Source: an uncultured Exiguobacterium sp. | GTDB lineage: Bacteria; Bacillota; Bacilli; Exiguobacteriales; Exiguobacteriaceae | Reading direction: 5' to 3' | Assembly (NCBI GenBank): GCA_913775715.1 | Contig: CAJYMC010000007.1 | Location: 1,674,001-1,738,000, forward strand | Length of the DNA: 64,000 nt | Part shown: in pieces, positions 17,363 through 26,655 of the stretch | Position numbering within the stretch: position 1 is the stretch's first letter | Layout of the letters: each line of letters starts with the position of its first letter | Translations under genes and position numbers: made by a program | The notes under the pieces: model-generated | The model's database searches: none | Told to the model about the DNA's origin: nothing | What the model saw: the letters and a program-made list of their open reading frames with translations, nothing else

Positions 17363-18004
17363 ATGAGTCAGCAAAAACGGATTGTCATCTATTTATTCTC
17401 TATTTTAATTAACGCTTTAGGAAACAGCTTCATGGTGACCGCCTCGATCGGCAGTGCACCTTGGACATCAGCGAGTGAAGCCGTCGCGGCGATCTCTCCT
17501 TTAACTGTCGGACTAGCGATCATCGTCTTACATGTGCTCGCTTTAATAGCAGCACTTTCTCTTGGGAGTCGATTTAGTTGGTGGACAATCGTCCTCAGTT
17601 TCGCACTCGTCGTCCTGTTCGGCGCTGCGATTGATTTCTTCTTATCCATCCATCAATTGATTTATACACCACAGGAACTTTGGATGCGTGCCGTGTACAT
17701 GTTGATCGGCATGCCATTGATTTCACTTGGACTCGCCCTCTATCTCCAAATCGGATTCGTATTGATGCCTCCGGATTACTTGATGAAGTCACTGATCAGC
17801 CGCTTCAAAAGTACATCGCTCGGAGCAACGATCAGCCTCGGCATTCCTTTTTTGATTGCTTGCCTCTTTTCACTGATCGAACGCGAACTGATCGGCATCG
17901 GAGTCGGAACTTTTATTTTCCTCTTATTGAACGGTCCACTGATCGAATGGTTTCAGCGATTGTTCCCGATTACGGCACGTCCACCTAAACGGACAAGTTC
18001 TTGA
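17363..18004 (+). CDS. YczE/YitT-family integral membrane protein
   Basis: A polytopic membrane protein of about 213 residues from the ATG at 17363, with five or more hydrophobic helices and the N-terminal GNSFMVTASIGSAPWT motif of YczE-like proteins. The function is not established for most members. The start is uncertain. AGGAGG ends at 17330 and overlaps a possible GTG there, too close to serve it. The ATG at 17363 is 32 bases downstream, but a 6-bp hairpin (17336-17356) could shorten that gap to about 11. The bidirectional terminator at 18013 ends it. Confidence 0.75.
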   Translation: MSQQKRIVIYLFSILINALGNSFMVTASIGSAPWTSASEAVAAISPLTVGLAIIVLHVLALIAALSLGSRFSWWTIVLSFALVVLFGAAIDFFLSIHQLIYTPQELWMRAVYMLIGMPLISLGLALYLQIGFVLMPPDYLMKSLISRFKSTSLGATISLGIPFLIACLFSLIERELIGIGVGTFIFLLLNGPLIEWFQRLFPITARPPKRTSS

Positions 18005-18012
18005 ATACTGTA

Positions 18013-18060
18013 AAAGAGCTGCTATTGATAGACAAATTCATCTATCAATAGCAGCTCTTT
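18013..18060. terminator. Strong bidirectional terminator
   Basis: 20-bp perfect stem with arms at 18013-18032 and 18041-18060, 8-base loop, and A/T ends on both sides. It separates the convergent YczE-like and ABC-2 permease genes. Confidence 0.92.
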
Positions 18061-18063
18061 CAT

Positions 18064-18807
18064 TTACGTATATGATTTTCTTTGGAAGACAAGAATCGAT
18101 GCACCTAACAAGACGATGATATGAGCCAATACGAACAAGGCGGAGAACGTCAAAGTTGTTCCCATCGCTTCACTCGTACCATAGGTCATAGAATCCTTGA
18201 AATACATTGACCAGTCTAAATGCATGAATACGATCCACTTAGCGATTGCTGGTTTGAAACCAACCAGTAAGTTACCCGCAATGCTTGTAAAGAACTGTGC
18301 TAGTACGGTGAAGCCGATAATCATTCCAACAGAACGGAACAACAACGAGAAGAATAACGTCATGAATATTGTAAAAATCGGACTGACAACTTGGACGATC
18401 GTATCGCGGAACAGAATTGGATCTCCTGCCTCTGAAAAGGCAAATGAGCCTGCGTAGACGATCGCAGCGATGAACACGAATTGGAACAACATGATCAAGA
18501 TCGAAAAGATAAGTTTCGAGAAATAAATCGTCATTCGTGAATACGGACTCATTAATAAGTGTTTCATCGTGTCATAACGTACTTCATTCCCGATGGCTTC
18601 TGCCGTGAAGACAATCGTGATGATCCCTAATAGAGATGTCAGTAAAAGGAACGTTGATGAATAATAATCATAACGTGTGAACTCAAAATCATTCGTCTTT
18701 GCAACGATGATAATACCAACTGCAATAACGACATATAGTGCTAAGACAATCTTCGCTTTTTTAGTCGTCCACCATTTCATCCATTCATTTTGTATGAGCG
18801 AAAGCAT
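18064..18807 (-). CDS. ABC-2 type transporter permease
   Basis: Membrane half of an export-type ABC transporter. The 247 residues show six hydrophobic segments in the ABC-2 pattern, with the conserved EVRYDTMKHLLMSPYSR-like coupling segment after the second helix. Its start lies 23 bases inside the ATPase gene, so the two are translationally coupled. The pair resembles BcrAB/YhcGH-type systems, which often export lantibiotic-like peptides, but the substrate here cannot be told. Confidence 0.82.
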   Translation of the reverse strand: MLSLIQNEWMKWWTTKKAKIVLALYVVIAVGIIIVAKTNDFEFTRYDYYSSTFLLLTSLLGIITIVFTAEAIGNEVRYDTMKHLLMSPYSRMTIYFSKLIFSILIMLFQFVFIAAIVYAGSFAFSEAGDPILFRDTIVQVVSPIFTIFMTLFFSLLFRSVGMIIGFTVLAQFFTSIAGNLLVGFKPAIAKWIVFMHLDWSMYFKDSMTYGTSEAMGTTLTFSALFVLAHIIVLLGASILVFQRKSYT

Positions 18808-19702
18808 GTGAATCCCCCTCTTTTTTCGTTACTTGCAGGAATTGTTCCTCAAGCGTCAAACGTTTAACGGTCAATTCATGTAAATCGGCAATCGGCACGA
18901 CGAGTCGAGCGATAGCTGGACATTCACTTTCCGGTGCGGTGATAATGATTTTATTCTCGAGTACTTCTGACGGATAGTTTGCGACGCGAAGCGCTTCAAG
19001 TACATCTGTCATCGCTTCCTTGTTGACACGAAGAGCGATTTTCGCTCCGGTTTCATTACGAACGGACTCGACCGACTTGATGATGCCTTGATCGATGATT
19101 GCGTAGCGATCACTGATTTGTTCCATCTCACTTAACATATGACTCGAAACTAAAATCGCAATATCTTGCTCACGCGCCATTTCTCGCAAATATTCACGAA
19201 GCTCTGCAATCCCTGATGGATCAAGACCGTTCGTTGGTTCATCTAAAATCAAGACGCGCGGATTATGTAGCAAAGCACGAGCAATACCGAGTCGTTGCTT
19301 CATCCCTAGCGAATACTCACCGACTTTTTTAGATAGTTTTCCTTCGAGACCAACAAGACGGGCTAATGCGTCATAATCCACTTGACCGAGTCCTGGAATG
19401 AGATTTTTCGCATGAATCAAGTTTTGCTTTCCTGTCAGATAAGGATAAAAGGCCGGATTCTCAACGATTGCCCCGATTTGCGTCAACGCTTTTGATCGCT
19501 CTTCTACGACATCGAATCCATTAACCGTGACTCGACCAGCATCTTGCTCAAGCAGTCCTGTGATGATACGAATTGTCGTCGTCTTCCCTGCTCCGTTTGG
19601 TCCGAGGAAGCCGAACACTTCACCTGGGGATACCTCAAAACTGACGTCTTTTAAAATTTGCTCTTTTCCGAGACGCTTTGAGATATTTTCAATTTTTAAC
19701 AT
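18785..19702 (-). CDS. ABC-2 transporter ATP-binding protein (BcrA-like)
   Basis: Nucleotide-binding subunit of the exporter. 305 residues with Walker A GPNGAGKTT (about 34-42), signature YSLGMKQR, Walker B VLILDEPTNGLDP, and a His switch in SSHMLSEME. A C-terminal domain of about 90 residues follows, as in bacitracin-type exporters. ATG at 19702. No two-component system of the BceRS type is adjacent, so antibiotic sensing is not implied by context. Confidence 0.85.
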   Translation of the reverse strand: MLKIENISKRLGKEQILKDVSFEVSPGEVFGFLGPNGAGKTTTIRIITGLLEQDAGRVTVNGFDVVEERSKALTQIGAIVENPAFYPYLTGKQNLIHAKNLIPGLGQVDYDALARLVGLEGKLSKKVGEYSLGMKQRLGIARALLHNPRVLILDEPTNGLDPSGIAELREYLREMAREQDIAILVSSHMLSEMEQISDRYAIIDQGIIKSVESVRNETGAKIALRVNKEAMTDVLEALRVANYPSEVLENKIIITAPESECPAIARLVVPIADLHELTVKRLTLEEQFLQVTKKEGDSHAFAHTK

Positions 19703-19858
19703 CTACTCTTCCTCCTCATTCATATTTTGTCTATGCTATTAGTGTACGTGATTTTAAAGGATAAGTTTCATTTCTTACAAATATGTAATCCGATTCCAAT
19801 TAAAAAGGCGCAACAGTAGAAATTTTATACTAAAAATAAAGAATGGAGTCTTTATCAG

Positions 19859-20329
19859 ATGATTTTTTTTGAAGAAGTGACACGCAAACACTTTCCGATC
19901 ATCCAATCGTTGTACGCGAGTGTTCCAGAATATGCGCGCTTAGAAGAACGAATGCTCCCGCTCTCAGATTCGACCTTACAAGAAGAGTTTTTAAATCCTG
20001 ATACCGTATCGCTGATTGGTTATATAGACGGAGAACCCGTCTTACTGATTGACTATCTACCGAAGCATCCAAAAGACGGTACACCTTGGATCGGTCTATT
20101 CTTACTGGATTCTTCTCAACACGGTACGGGAACTAGCAGTCGGTTACTATCCGCTTTTTGTGATCAGTTCCTAAGTCAGGAACCTCATATTCATCTCGCG
20201 ATCTTACCCGACAATTTAAGAGCCCGTCGTTTTTGGGAAAAACACGAATTTCGATACGCGCGAACGAGTATCTCGAATCGCGAACAACACGTAGACGTCT
20301 ACGTGTATGATGTAAGTAAAAACAAATGA
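19859..20329 (+). CDS. GNAT-family N-acetyltransferase, 156 aa
   Basis: Acetyl-CoA-dependent transferase fold with unknown acceptor. The central strand WIGLFLLDSSQHGTGTSSRLL corresponds to the acetyl-CoA pyrophosphate loop (motif A, Q/R-x-x-G-x-G), and RRFWEKHEF is the typical motif B helix-turn. ATG at 19859 after GGAG at 10 bases. It is followed within 25 bases by the GGDEF gene, probably on one transcript. Confidence 0.78.
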   Translation: MIFFEEVTRKHFPIIQSLYASVPEYARLEERMLPLSDSTLQEEFLNPDTVSLIGYIDGEPVLLIDYLPKHPKDGTPWIGLFLLDSSQHGTGTSSRLLSAFCDQFLSQEPHIHLAILPDNLRARRFWEKHEFRYARTSISNREQHVDVYVYDVSKNK

Positions 20330-20354
20330 AAACGCATGAATGGAGTATCGCACA

Positions 20355-21938
20355 ATGTCCAGACCCTCACTTCGCTTTGACATCCTGTTAGCGGGATTGA
20401 TTTCCCTATTATTTTTCAGCATGACGCTGTTGTTGACCTTCTTCATCAGTCAACACGCGACAAGCCGACTCCAATCGGAAGTCGGAATGAATCTGTCAAC
20501 GACCGCTCACCAACTATCCGACAAGCTTGATCATTACATGTGGTCACGTTATGCAGAAGTGAAGTTACTCGGTTCTTTATCGACGATTCAACAAACAGAT
20601 CAAAAAATTGAAACACGTCAGACACTCGAAGAGTTACAACGACAGATTCCTGATTTTTCTTGGATTGGTCGTTTAGATACGAACGGTAAAGTCATTGCGT
20701 CAACGAATCAGATTCTTGAAGGAACATCGATTAAAGAACGACCTGTTTTTCAAAAAGCCTTATCGCAACCATTCATCGGGGATGTCCATGAGGCTGTCCT
20801 ACTCGCAAAATTATTACCGAATCCAAGCGGCGAGCCGCTCCAATTCGTCGATATCAGTACACCTTTATATGATAAAGGACGATTTTCCGGTGTCCTCGCG
20901 ACACATCTCAGTTTCGAATGGGCTAAAGCGATTGAACAAAGTTTTCAGAGCGCTACCTCTTCTCTCCAACAAGTCGATGTCTTCATCGTTAGTCAAGATC
21001 GAAAGACGATTTTGCTTGGACCAAACGGATGGAGTGGTAAGACATTACCTGATCGTGTAACGCTCACTTCGAGTGCTTCTGCGATCGCTTCTTGGAAAGG
21101 AAAAGAATTCGTCTCCGGTCAAAGTACGAGTCGTGGCTACAAAGACTATGATGGACTGGGTTGGACGGTTCTCGTGCGTCAACCAACATCGATCGCCTTC
21201 GCTGATGCTGAAGCTTTACGCCAAACGATTTTCATCGCTGGATTGATTGCTTCTCTCATTACAGCCATACTCGGGTGGATGTTAGCGAAACTGCTGACTC
21301 GACCACTCTTGAAAATCACGCATGCCGCACAACAGATGAAAGATGATCCTTCAAAATCACTTCCGAACCATCGCGGAATCCGAGAAATCGAGACACTGAC
21401 GAATGCCTTACAGCAATTGATTCGTCGATTACTACATACCGAAAAAGAAAAACTGACATTTGAACGATTATCGCAACGCGACAGTTTAACGGGTCTCGCG
21501 AACCGCAACGGTCTTGCGCAATACATCGAACAATTACCTACAGAAACGCATTCTATTTATCTCTGCCTTGATTTAGACGGCTTTAAAGCAGTCAACGACA
21601 CATATGGTCACGCCCTTGGTGATCTCCTCCTGATCGAGGTCGGTCAACGTCTCGAACAATTGCTTCCGCCTGGTGGGTTCGTGGCTCGTTTGGGCGGCGA
21701 TGAGTTCATCATCGTCTTGACGACCCAATCCTTAATAGAAGCACAATATTTAGGTGAACAATGGATAGCACATGTCTCGATGCCATATCATTTAGAAGAA
21801 CAGACTGTCCATATCGGAATGAGCATCGGGCTCGCCGAACAGGTAGCAGGTGAATCGCTCGAGCAAGTCATGCACCGTGCGGATTTAGCACTCTACCGTT
21901 CGAAGCAAGATGGTAAAGGTTGTATGTCTGTTCATTGA
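20355..21938 (+). CDS. Membrane diguanylate cyclase with extracytoplasmic Cache sensor
   Basis: Predicted to make cyclic di-GMP from GTP. Order: TM1 (about 10-32), a large extracytoplasmic double-Cache-like domain (35-280), TM2 (about 288-310), a HAMP-like linker, and a GGDEF domain (about 370-527) with DLDGFKAVND metal/GTP motif and an intact GGDEF signature (447-451). The usual inhibitory RxxD site five residues before GGDEF is absent, so product inhibition through that site is not expected. I use the ATG at 20355 (GGAG at 9 bases); the ATG at 20340 lacks an SD. No EAL or PilZ gene is in the window. Confidence 0.87.
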   Translation: MSRPSLRFDILLAGLISLLFFSMTLLLTFFISQHATSRLQSEVGMNLSTTAHQLSDKLDHYMWSRYAEVKLLGSLSTIQQTDQKIETRQTLEELQRQIPDFSWIGRLDTNGKVIASTNQILEGTSIKERPVFQKALSQPFIGDVHEAVLLAKLLPNPSGEPLQFVDISTPLYDKGRFSGVLATHLSFEWAKAIEQSFQSATSSLQQVDVFIVSQDRKTILLGPNGWSGKTLPDRVTLTSSASAIASWKGKEFVSGQSTSRGYKDYDGLGWTVLVRQPTSIAFADAEALRQTIFIAGLIASLITAILGWMLAKLLTRPLLKITHAAQQMKDDPSKSLPNHRGIREIETLTNALQQLIRRLLHTEKEKLTFERLSQRDSLTGLANRNGLAQYIEQLPTETHSIYLCLDLDGFKAVNDTYGHALGDLLLIEVGQRLEQLLPPGGFVARLGGDEFIIVLTTQSLIEAQYLGEQWIAHVSMPYHLEEQTVHIGMSIGLAEQVAGESLEQVMHRADLALYRSKQDGKGCMSVH

Positions 21939-22026
21939 CCTTTTGGGACGGAGGATTGACAAGCGCAGCTCTCCTCCGTAAGGTGAACGAGAGAAGCGTA
22001 TAAATTTTCAACAAGGAGCTGTCAGC

Positions 22027-23493
22027 ATGAATCAATGGACACGTGAAGCACGATATCGTCCCCTCTCGGATGTCGATCCGACCGTATACCAAGCGATGAA
22101 GGAAGAAGTAAGAACATCTCCTTGGCGATTTTCTTACCATATCCAACCTCCAACTGGGCTTTTGAATGATCCGAACGGCTTCGTCTACCACAATGGTCTC
22201 TATCATTTATTTTATCAATGGTTCCCACTCGGACCTGTCCATGGTCTGAAGTATTGGTATCACATGACATCAAAAGACCTCGTACATTGGTTCGATGAAG
22301 GAGCCGCCTTGATTCCAAATGACGACCCTGATTCGCACGGTGCTTATTCCGGTAGTGGTTTCATTAAAGATGATCAAGTACACATCATGTACACTGGTAA
22401 TAAACGGGATGCGGATTGGAATCGTCATACGAGCCAAATCGTCGGTCATCTCCGCTCCGACGGACGAATCGAAAAACATTTACCACCTGCTATTCCAAGC
22501 GTTCCTGAAGGATATACGGAACATTTTCGTGACCCGAAAGTCTTCCAAGATGCATCTGGCATCTGGTACTGCATCATCGGTGCCCAGCGCACTGACTTGA
22601 CGGGATGTACGGTCTTCTATCAATCTCAGGATGCCGAACATTGGACATTCCTCGGTGAGTTACAGACGAATAATTCAACTTTCGGTTACATGTGGGAATG
22701 CCCGGATTATTTCGAACTTGATGGAAAAGGTGTTCTCCTCTTTAGTCCTCAAGGGATTGAGCCGGATGGTACGAACTATCAAAATATTTTCCAGTCCGGT
22801 TACTTCATAGGTGAACCGTTAGATTTACCAAACTTAGACTTCACACATGAATCTTTCCAAGAACTCGACTTTGGATTCGATTTCTATGCGCCGCAAACAA
22901 CAAAAGCGGCAGATGGTCGACGGATTCTCGTCGGCTGGATGGGTTTACCGGATATCAGTTATCCTTCTGATATCTACAACTGGGCACATGCGCTGACCTT
23001 ACCGCGTGAATTAACGATTGAACAGGGGCAACTTCGTCAACGACCTGTCCGTGAACTGACACAGCTACGAAAAGAGACGCTGTTTGACGAAACGATTCTT
23101 TTCGAGAAAGATGTGACGATTGCGGAAGCCGAGATTTTCGAACTCATGATGAACGACTTGAAGCTAACGTCGGACTCGTTCCGCTTCTCGATTCGTCAAG
23201 ACGCTACAGAAGAGACGGTATTCCACTACAATGCTGTATCACGTCAATTTACGATCGACCGAAGCCGTTCAGGTGCGGAAGTCCCTGCCGAAACATTCGG
23301 TACATCGCGGTCAAATGTCCTTACGAAAGACCTGCATACATTACGTTTGTTCGTGGATCGTTCTTCGTTTGAACTTTTCCTCAATGATGGGGAAGCCGTC
23401 GCAACCGGGCGCATCTTCCCGAAAGCATCCAGTCGTGAGATCGCTTTCTCCGGTGAGGCCACTGCTCACCTTTCCATTTTTGATTTATCTTAA
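22027..23493 (+). CDS. sacA: Sucrose-6-phosphate hydrolase (GH32 beta-fructosidase)
   Basis: Hydrolyses sucrose-6-phosphate to glucose-6-phosphate and fructose. The 488 residues have all GH32 landmarks: NDPNG (47-51) with nucleophile Asp48, RDP (168-170), and ECPD (224-227) with the acid/base Glu224, then a C-terminal beta-sandwich. ATG at 22027 after GGAG at 8 bases. No signal peptide, so it is intracellular. No sucrose PTS enzyme II or regulator is beside it, so substrate import must be encoded elsewhere. The symbol is by analogy; scrB is equivalent. Confidence 0.88.
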   Translation: MNQWTREARYRPLSDVDPTVYQAMKEEVRTSPWRFSYHIQPPTGLLNDPNGFVYHNGLYHLFYQWFPLGPVHGLKYWYHMTSKDLVHWFDEGAALIPNDDPDSHGAYSGSGFIKDDQVHIMYTGNKRDADWNRHTSQIVGHLRSDGRIEKHLPPAIPSVPEGYTEHFRDPKVFQDASGIWYCIIGAQRTDLTGCTVFYQSQDAEHWTFLGELQTNNSTFGYMWECPDYFELDGKGVLLFSPQGIEPDGTNYQNIFQSGYFIGEPLDLPNLDFTHESFQELDFGFDFYAPQTTKAADGRRILVGWMGLPDISYPSDIYNWAHALTLPRELTIEQGQLRQRPVRELTQLRKETLFDETILFEKDVTIAEAEIFELMMNDLKLTSDSFRFSIRQDATEETVFHYNAVSRQFTIDRSRSGAEVPAETFGTSRSNVLTKDLHTLRLFVDRSSFELFLNDGEAVATGRIFPKASSREIAFSGEATAHLSIFDLS

Positions 23494-23498
23494 ATAAC

Positions 23499-23540
23499 AA
23501 AAAAGCATTTTCCTGAATAGAATCAGGAAAATGCTTTTTT
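23499..23540. terminator. Bidirectional terminator
   Basis: 18-bp perfect stem with arms at 23499-23516 and 23523-23540 and a 6-base loop, flanked by A and T runs. It serves the convergent sacA and acetyltransferase genes. Confidence 0.92.
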
Positions 23541-23543
23541 GCT

Positions 23544-24041
23544 TCACTGTTTCAATCGTGATTCCTTTTCTAAATCGAAGGCGAGGATATGCTGCTCTCC
23601 GATTGGACCCATAACCGATTGTAATGTATCGACGTATCCCGTCTTGAAATACAATGATTTTGCAGCGATATTCTTTTTATTAACCGCAAGCGTAATTGCT
23701 GTGACTTCTGGGAAGTGATGGTGGACGAACTCCGGTAACTGCATCATCGCCTCTTTAGCATACCCTTGGTGTTGATGCCGTTCATCAATCGAAAAGGCAC
23801 GTAAAAGGACACTTTGTTCATCCGTTCGATGTGTTTTAGGGGGATTGAGATGGAGAATAAAAAATCCAACGACGAGCTCGTCTTTTTTGATGACGACTGG
23901 GAACTTATCGGGATGCGCAACCGCATCCGTGACGACATCCGTTGGAAAAGAAGTAAACTGAACTTGTTCCTCCGGAAGAATGAACGCCTCACATTGTTCA
24001 TAATGTTCATTTGTATACATGTGTAATTTCACTACAGACAT
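23544..24041 (-). CDS. GNAT-family N-acetyltransferase, 165 aa
   Basis: Contains the acetyl-CoA loop HQHQGYAKEAM (Q-x-x-G-x-A type) and the NKKNIAAKSLYFKTGY helix typical of GNAT proteins acting on small amines or protein N-termini. The acceptor is unknown. I start at the ATG 24041 (AAGGCGG at 7 bases); the ATG at 24047 is too close to the SD. A 16-bp palindrome lies at 24073-24088 upstream. Confidence 0.78.
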   Translation of the reverse strand: MSVVKLHMYTNEHYEQCEAFILPEEQVQFTSFPTDVVTDAVAHPDKFPVVIKKDELVVGFFILHLNPPKTHRTDEQSVLLRAFSIDERHQHQGYAKEAMMQLPEFVHHHFPEVTAITLAVNKKNIAAKSLYFKTGYVDTLQSVMGPIGEQHILAFDLEKESRLKQ

Positions 24042-24288
24042 TCTCATTCCGCCTTCCCTCTTTGTACAGGACAAGAGAGTACTCTCTTACATCTATTCCC
24101 ATTTTAATGTTTTTGTGACCATTTGCCTAGTCTTTTAGAGATACTCCTCTTACATAACATCCAGTAGTCTTATGTCTCTTTATTCCACGGTTCGTCTCTC
24201 GGTAATCCAATCCGATCATTAAAAATGCTACACTAGGGAGAGTTCGAATTAATGGACACGAAATTAAACGCTCGAGGTGAACTGTATC

Positions 24289-26451
24289 ATGCATGAAGAT
24301 TTTTTCGAACAGATGGAGCGATTGACTGGCATTCAACTGAATCCTGTCCAACAACAGGCAATCGAACATGATCATGGTCCGTTGCTGTTACTCGCCTCAC
24401 CCGGCTCTGGAAAAACAACGACCCTTAATTTTAAGATTGCCTATTTGATTTTACAAAAAAAAATTGAACCGCATCGTATTCTTGGACTGACCTTCAGTAA
24501 AGCAGCAGCTCGCGAGATGGCGGATCGTTTTTATCATCTATTTCACGAATTAATTGGAACGACAGCGGCATTCTCGACGATTCATAGCTTTGCTTTTCAA
24601 GTCGTCCGGGATCATACTTCCCAGCAACGTCTCTCCTACACGATCATCGAGGGACCAATGGATCAACAACATCCGAATGCACCACATAAACGGATGTTAC
24701 TGCGACGTATTTTTCAGGAAATTAATCGGAGTGTCATTACCGATGATCAGATGGATGAGTTGTTACGGATGATTTCCTTTGTCAAGAACCGTCTCCTTTC
24801 TTTAAAGGAAATCAAGGCAGTACCGACGACGATCAAACATTTCCCTGATATCTATGTAGCATATGAACAATTCAAGTCGCGTGATCCTCTGCATCCGTTA
24901 CTCGACTTTGATGATATGTTGACGTATGCGAATACGATTTTGGAGCAAGACCGTCGTCTGTTGCAACATTATCAGCGACGCTTCGACTATATCCTAACGG
25001 ATGAGAGTCAAGACACATCGCTCGTCCAACATCAATTGGTCGAAAAGTTAGCCTTACCGCATAACCGTCTTTGTGTCGTTGCAGATGATGATCAGACGCT
25101 ATACAGCTGGCGTGGCGCGGACGCTTCTAAAATTTTGCACTTTAAGGACACGTATCCAAACGCGACAGTCCTCTACATGGAACAAAACTATCGTTCGTCT
25201 CAAGATATCGTATCCGTTGCGAATCAATTCATTCAGCGCAATAAAGCACGCTATCCGAAACAGATGTTCACGCAGAACGCTGCTGTTCGTCCGATCATCT
25301 TAGAGACGTTACCGACCTATGAAGATCAGACTCGTTATTTATTGAATCAGTTACGAATGGAAACGAATTACCGCGAGGTGGCCATTTTATATCGCAACAA
25401 TGCTTCTTCGATTAACGTCATGAATGCGTTAGATCAAGCAAACATTCCTTTCTACATTAAGGATGTTGATCATAAATTCTTCAGTCATTGGATTTTGAAG
25501 GATATTTTAAATTTCATGACATTCGCACAAGATCCGACAGATATCGAAATTCTAGCGACCATCCATACGAAGTTCGCCGGATATATCTCAAAAGCGCAAC
25601 TGGCTCAATTGCAACAGTTTGGTACAGGTGAATCTGTATTTGATTTACTCATAAACAAAATTGAGATGAAGTTTTATCAAAAGAAACAACTTCAACAAAT
25701 GAAGCGTACGTTCGCTTCCATTCAGACCGTTCGACCATCTGCTGCCCTTTCTCTGATTCGTCATGAATTGGGCTACGAAAAGAATTTACGAAAAATGAGT
25801 GAGAGTCTCGGTTTTAGTCTCGATCACCTGCTTGAGACATTAAATACGATCGATAACATCGCAAGTGATGTACCGACGTTACTCGCCTTTCGTGAGCGGA
25901 TCGCGCATCTCGAACAGTTGATGCGTGATGCGAAACAAAATAAAAATCAAAACGCGGTCACCCTTTCGACCTTTCACAGTGCGAAGGGACTTGAATTCGA
26001 TCGCGTCTTCATGATTGATCTCGTTGCAGGTATTCTTCCATCGGCTGATACGATCAAGGCGTACAAGAATGGACAACTCGATGATATGGAGGAAGCTGCA
26101 CGTTTGTTTTACGTTGGGATGACACGAGCGCGGTACGAACTACATCTCCTGTCCTACCGTTTTAAATCGAAATCATTTGATGTTTCGCCATTCGTCGAAG
26201 ACGTTCATCGCCTCGTCACGCCCGATGCTTCAAAACGAAAAGTAGAGCGCAAGCGAACTGCTGTTACAGCGCGAGCTAGCGTTCCTCCTCTACCGATCAC
26301 TGAGAACATGCGTGTCTCGCATACAGCATTTGGTGCCGGAACCGTCTTGCACCTGGTTGACGACGTGCTAGAAATCTCATTTGATCAAGGAATGAAAAAA
26401 CAGCTTTCGTTACAAGTCTGCTCTGAAAATGCATTACTCGAAATTTTATGA
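24289..26451 (+). CDS. UvrD/Rep-family DNA helicase (YjcD-like)
   Basis: Superfamily 1A 3'-5' helicase of 720 residues. Q-motif LNPVQQQAIE (17-26), Walker A SPGSGKTT (37-44), motif II DESQD, motif III DDDQTLYSWRGA, motif IV QNYRSS, motif V TFHSAKGLEFDRVF and motif VI VGMTRARYEL are all seen. The C-terminal 60 residues include a HTAFGAGTVL segment like the small barrel of UvrD/PcrA C-termini. It resembles Bacillus YjcD more than PcrA. ATG 24289 follows GAGGTG at 9 bases; a GTG at 24277 overlaps that SD. Monocistronic. Confidence 0.87.
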   Translation: MHEDFFEQMERLTGIQLNPVQQQAIEHDHGPLLLLASPGSGKTTTLNFKIAYLILQKKIEPHRILGLTFSKAAAREMADRFYHLFHELIGTTAAFSTIHSFAFQVVRDHTSQQRLSYTIIEGPMDQQHPNAPHKRMLLRRIFQEINRSVITDDQMDELLRMISFVKNRLLSLKEIKAVPTTIKHFPDIYVAYEQFKSRDPLHPLLDFDDMLTYANTILEQDRRLLQHYQRRFDYILTDESQDTSLVQHQLVEKLALPHNRLCVVADDDQTLYSWRGADASKILHFKDTYPNATVLYMEQNYRSSQDIVSVANQFIQRNKARYPKQMFTQNAAVRPIILETLPTYEDQTRYLLNQLRMETNYREVAILYRNNASSINVMNALDQANIPFYIKDVDHKFFSHWILKDILNFMTFAQDPTDIEILATIHTKFAGYISKAQLAQLQQFGTGESVFDLLINKIEMKFYQKKQLQQMKRTFASIQTVRPSAALSLIRHELGYEKNLRKMSESLGFSLDHLLETLNTIDNIASDVPTLLAFRERIAHLEQLMRDAKQNKNQNAVTLSTFHSAKGLEFDRVFMIDLVAGILPSADTIKAYKNGQLDDMEEAARLFYVGMTRARYELHLLSYRFKSKSFDVSPFVEDVHRLVTPDASKRKVERKRTAVTARASVPPLPITENMRVSHTAFGAGTVLHLVDDVLEISFDQGMKKQLSLQVCSENALLEIL

Positions 26452-26455
26452 TTTA

Positions 26456-26609
26456 AAAAAGAATGACGCATCTTTTCACGCCCTTTCCTCAGGCGAGACA
26501 CAAGCCAGTTTTTCTGCTTCATTCAAGCAGGAAAACTGGCTTGTTTATCTCTGACAGCACACAATGCGCTTTTTCCTGTAGGAGTGACGTGTGACGCGTC
26601 ATTCTTTTT
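26456..26609. repeat. 154-bp palindromic intergenic element with internal hairpin
   Basis: Terminal arms of 14 bp (26456-26469 and 26596-26609) are perfect inverted repeats. Inside, arms of 20 bp (26500-26519 and 26525-26544, one U-G pair, 5-base loop) make a very stable hairpin. It fills the gap between the convergent helicase and mscL genes. It may act as a two-way terminator or be a miniature inverted-repeat element; no coding capacity. Confidence 0.6.
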
Positions 26610-26655
26610 GTTACGAGATAAAGGTCGACTTTTGAGTCAGCCTTTGGTGTATCCG

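Noticed and set aside
21945..21975. Hairpin ACGGAGGA/TCCTCCGT as terminator of the GGDEF gene
   Set aside because: Loop of about 15 bases and no T run; termination there is uncertain, so it is not listed as a feature.
24073..24088. Perfect 16-bp palindrome AAGAGAGTACTCTCTT
   Set aside because: About one palindrome of this length is expected by chance in 64 kb, and it has no clear relation to a promoter element.
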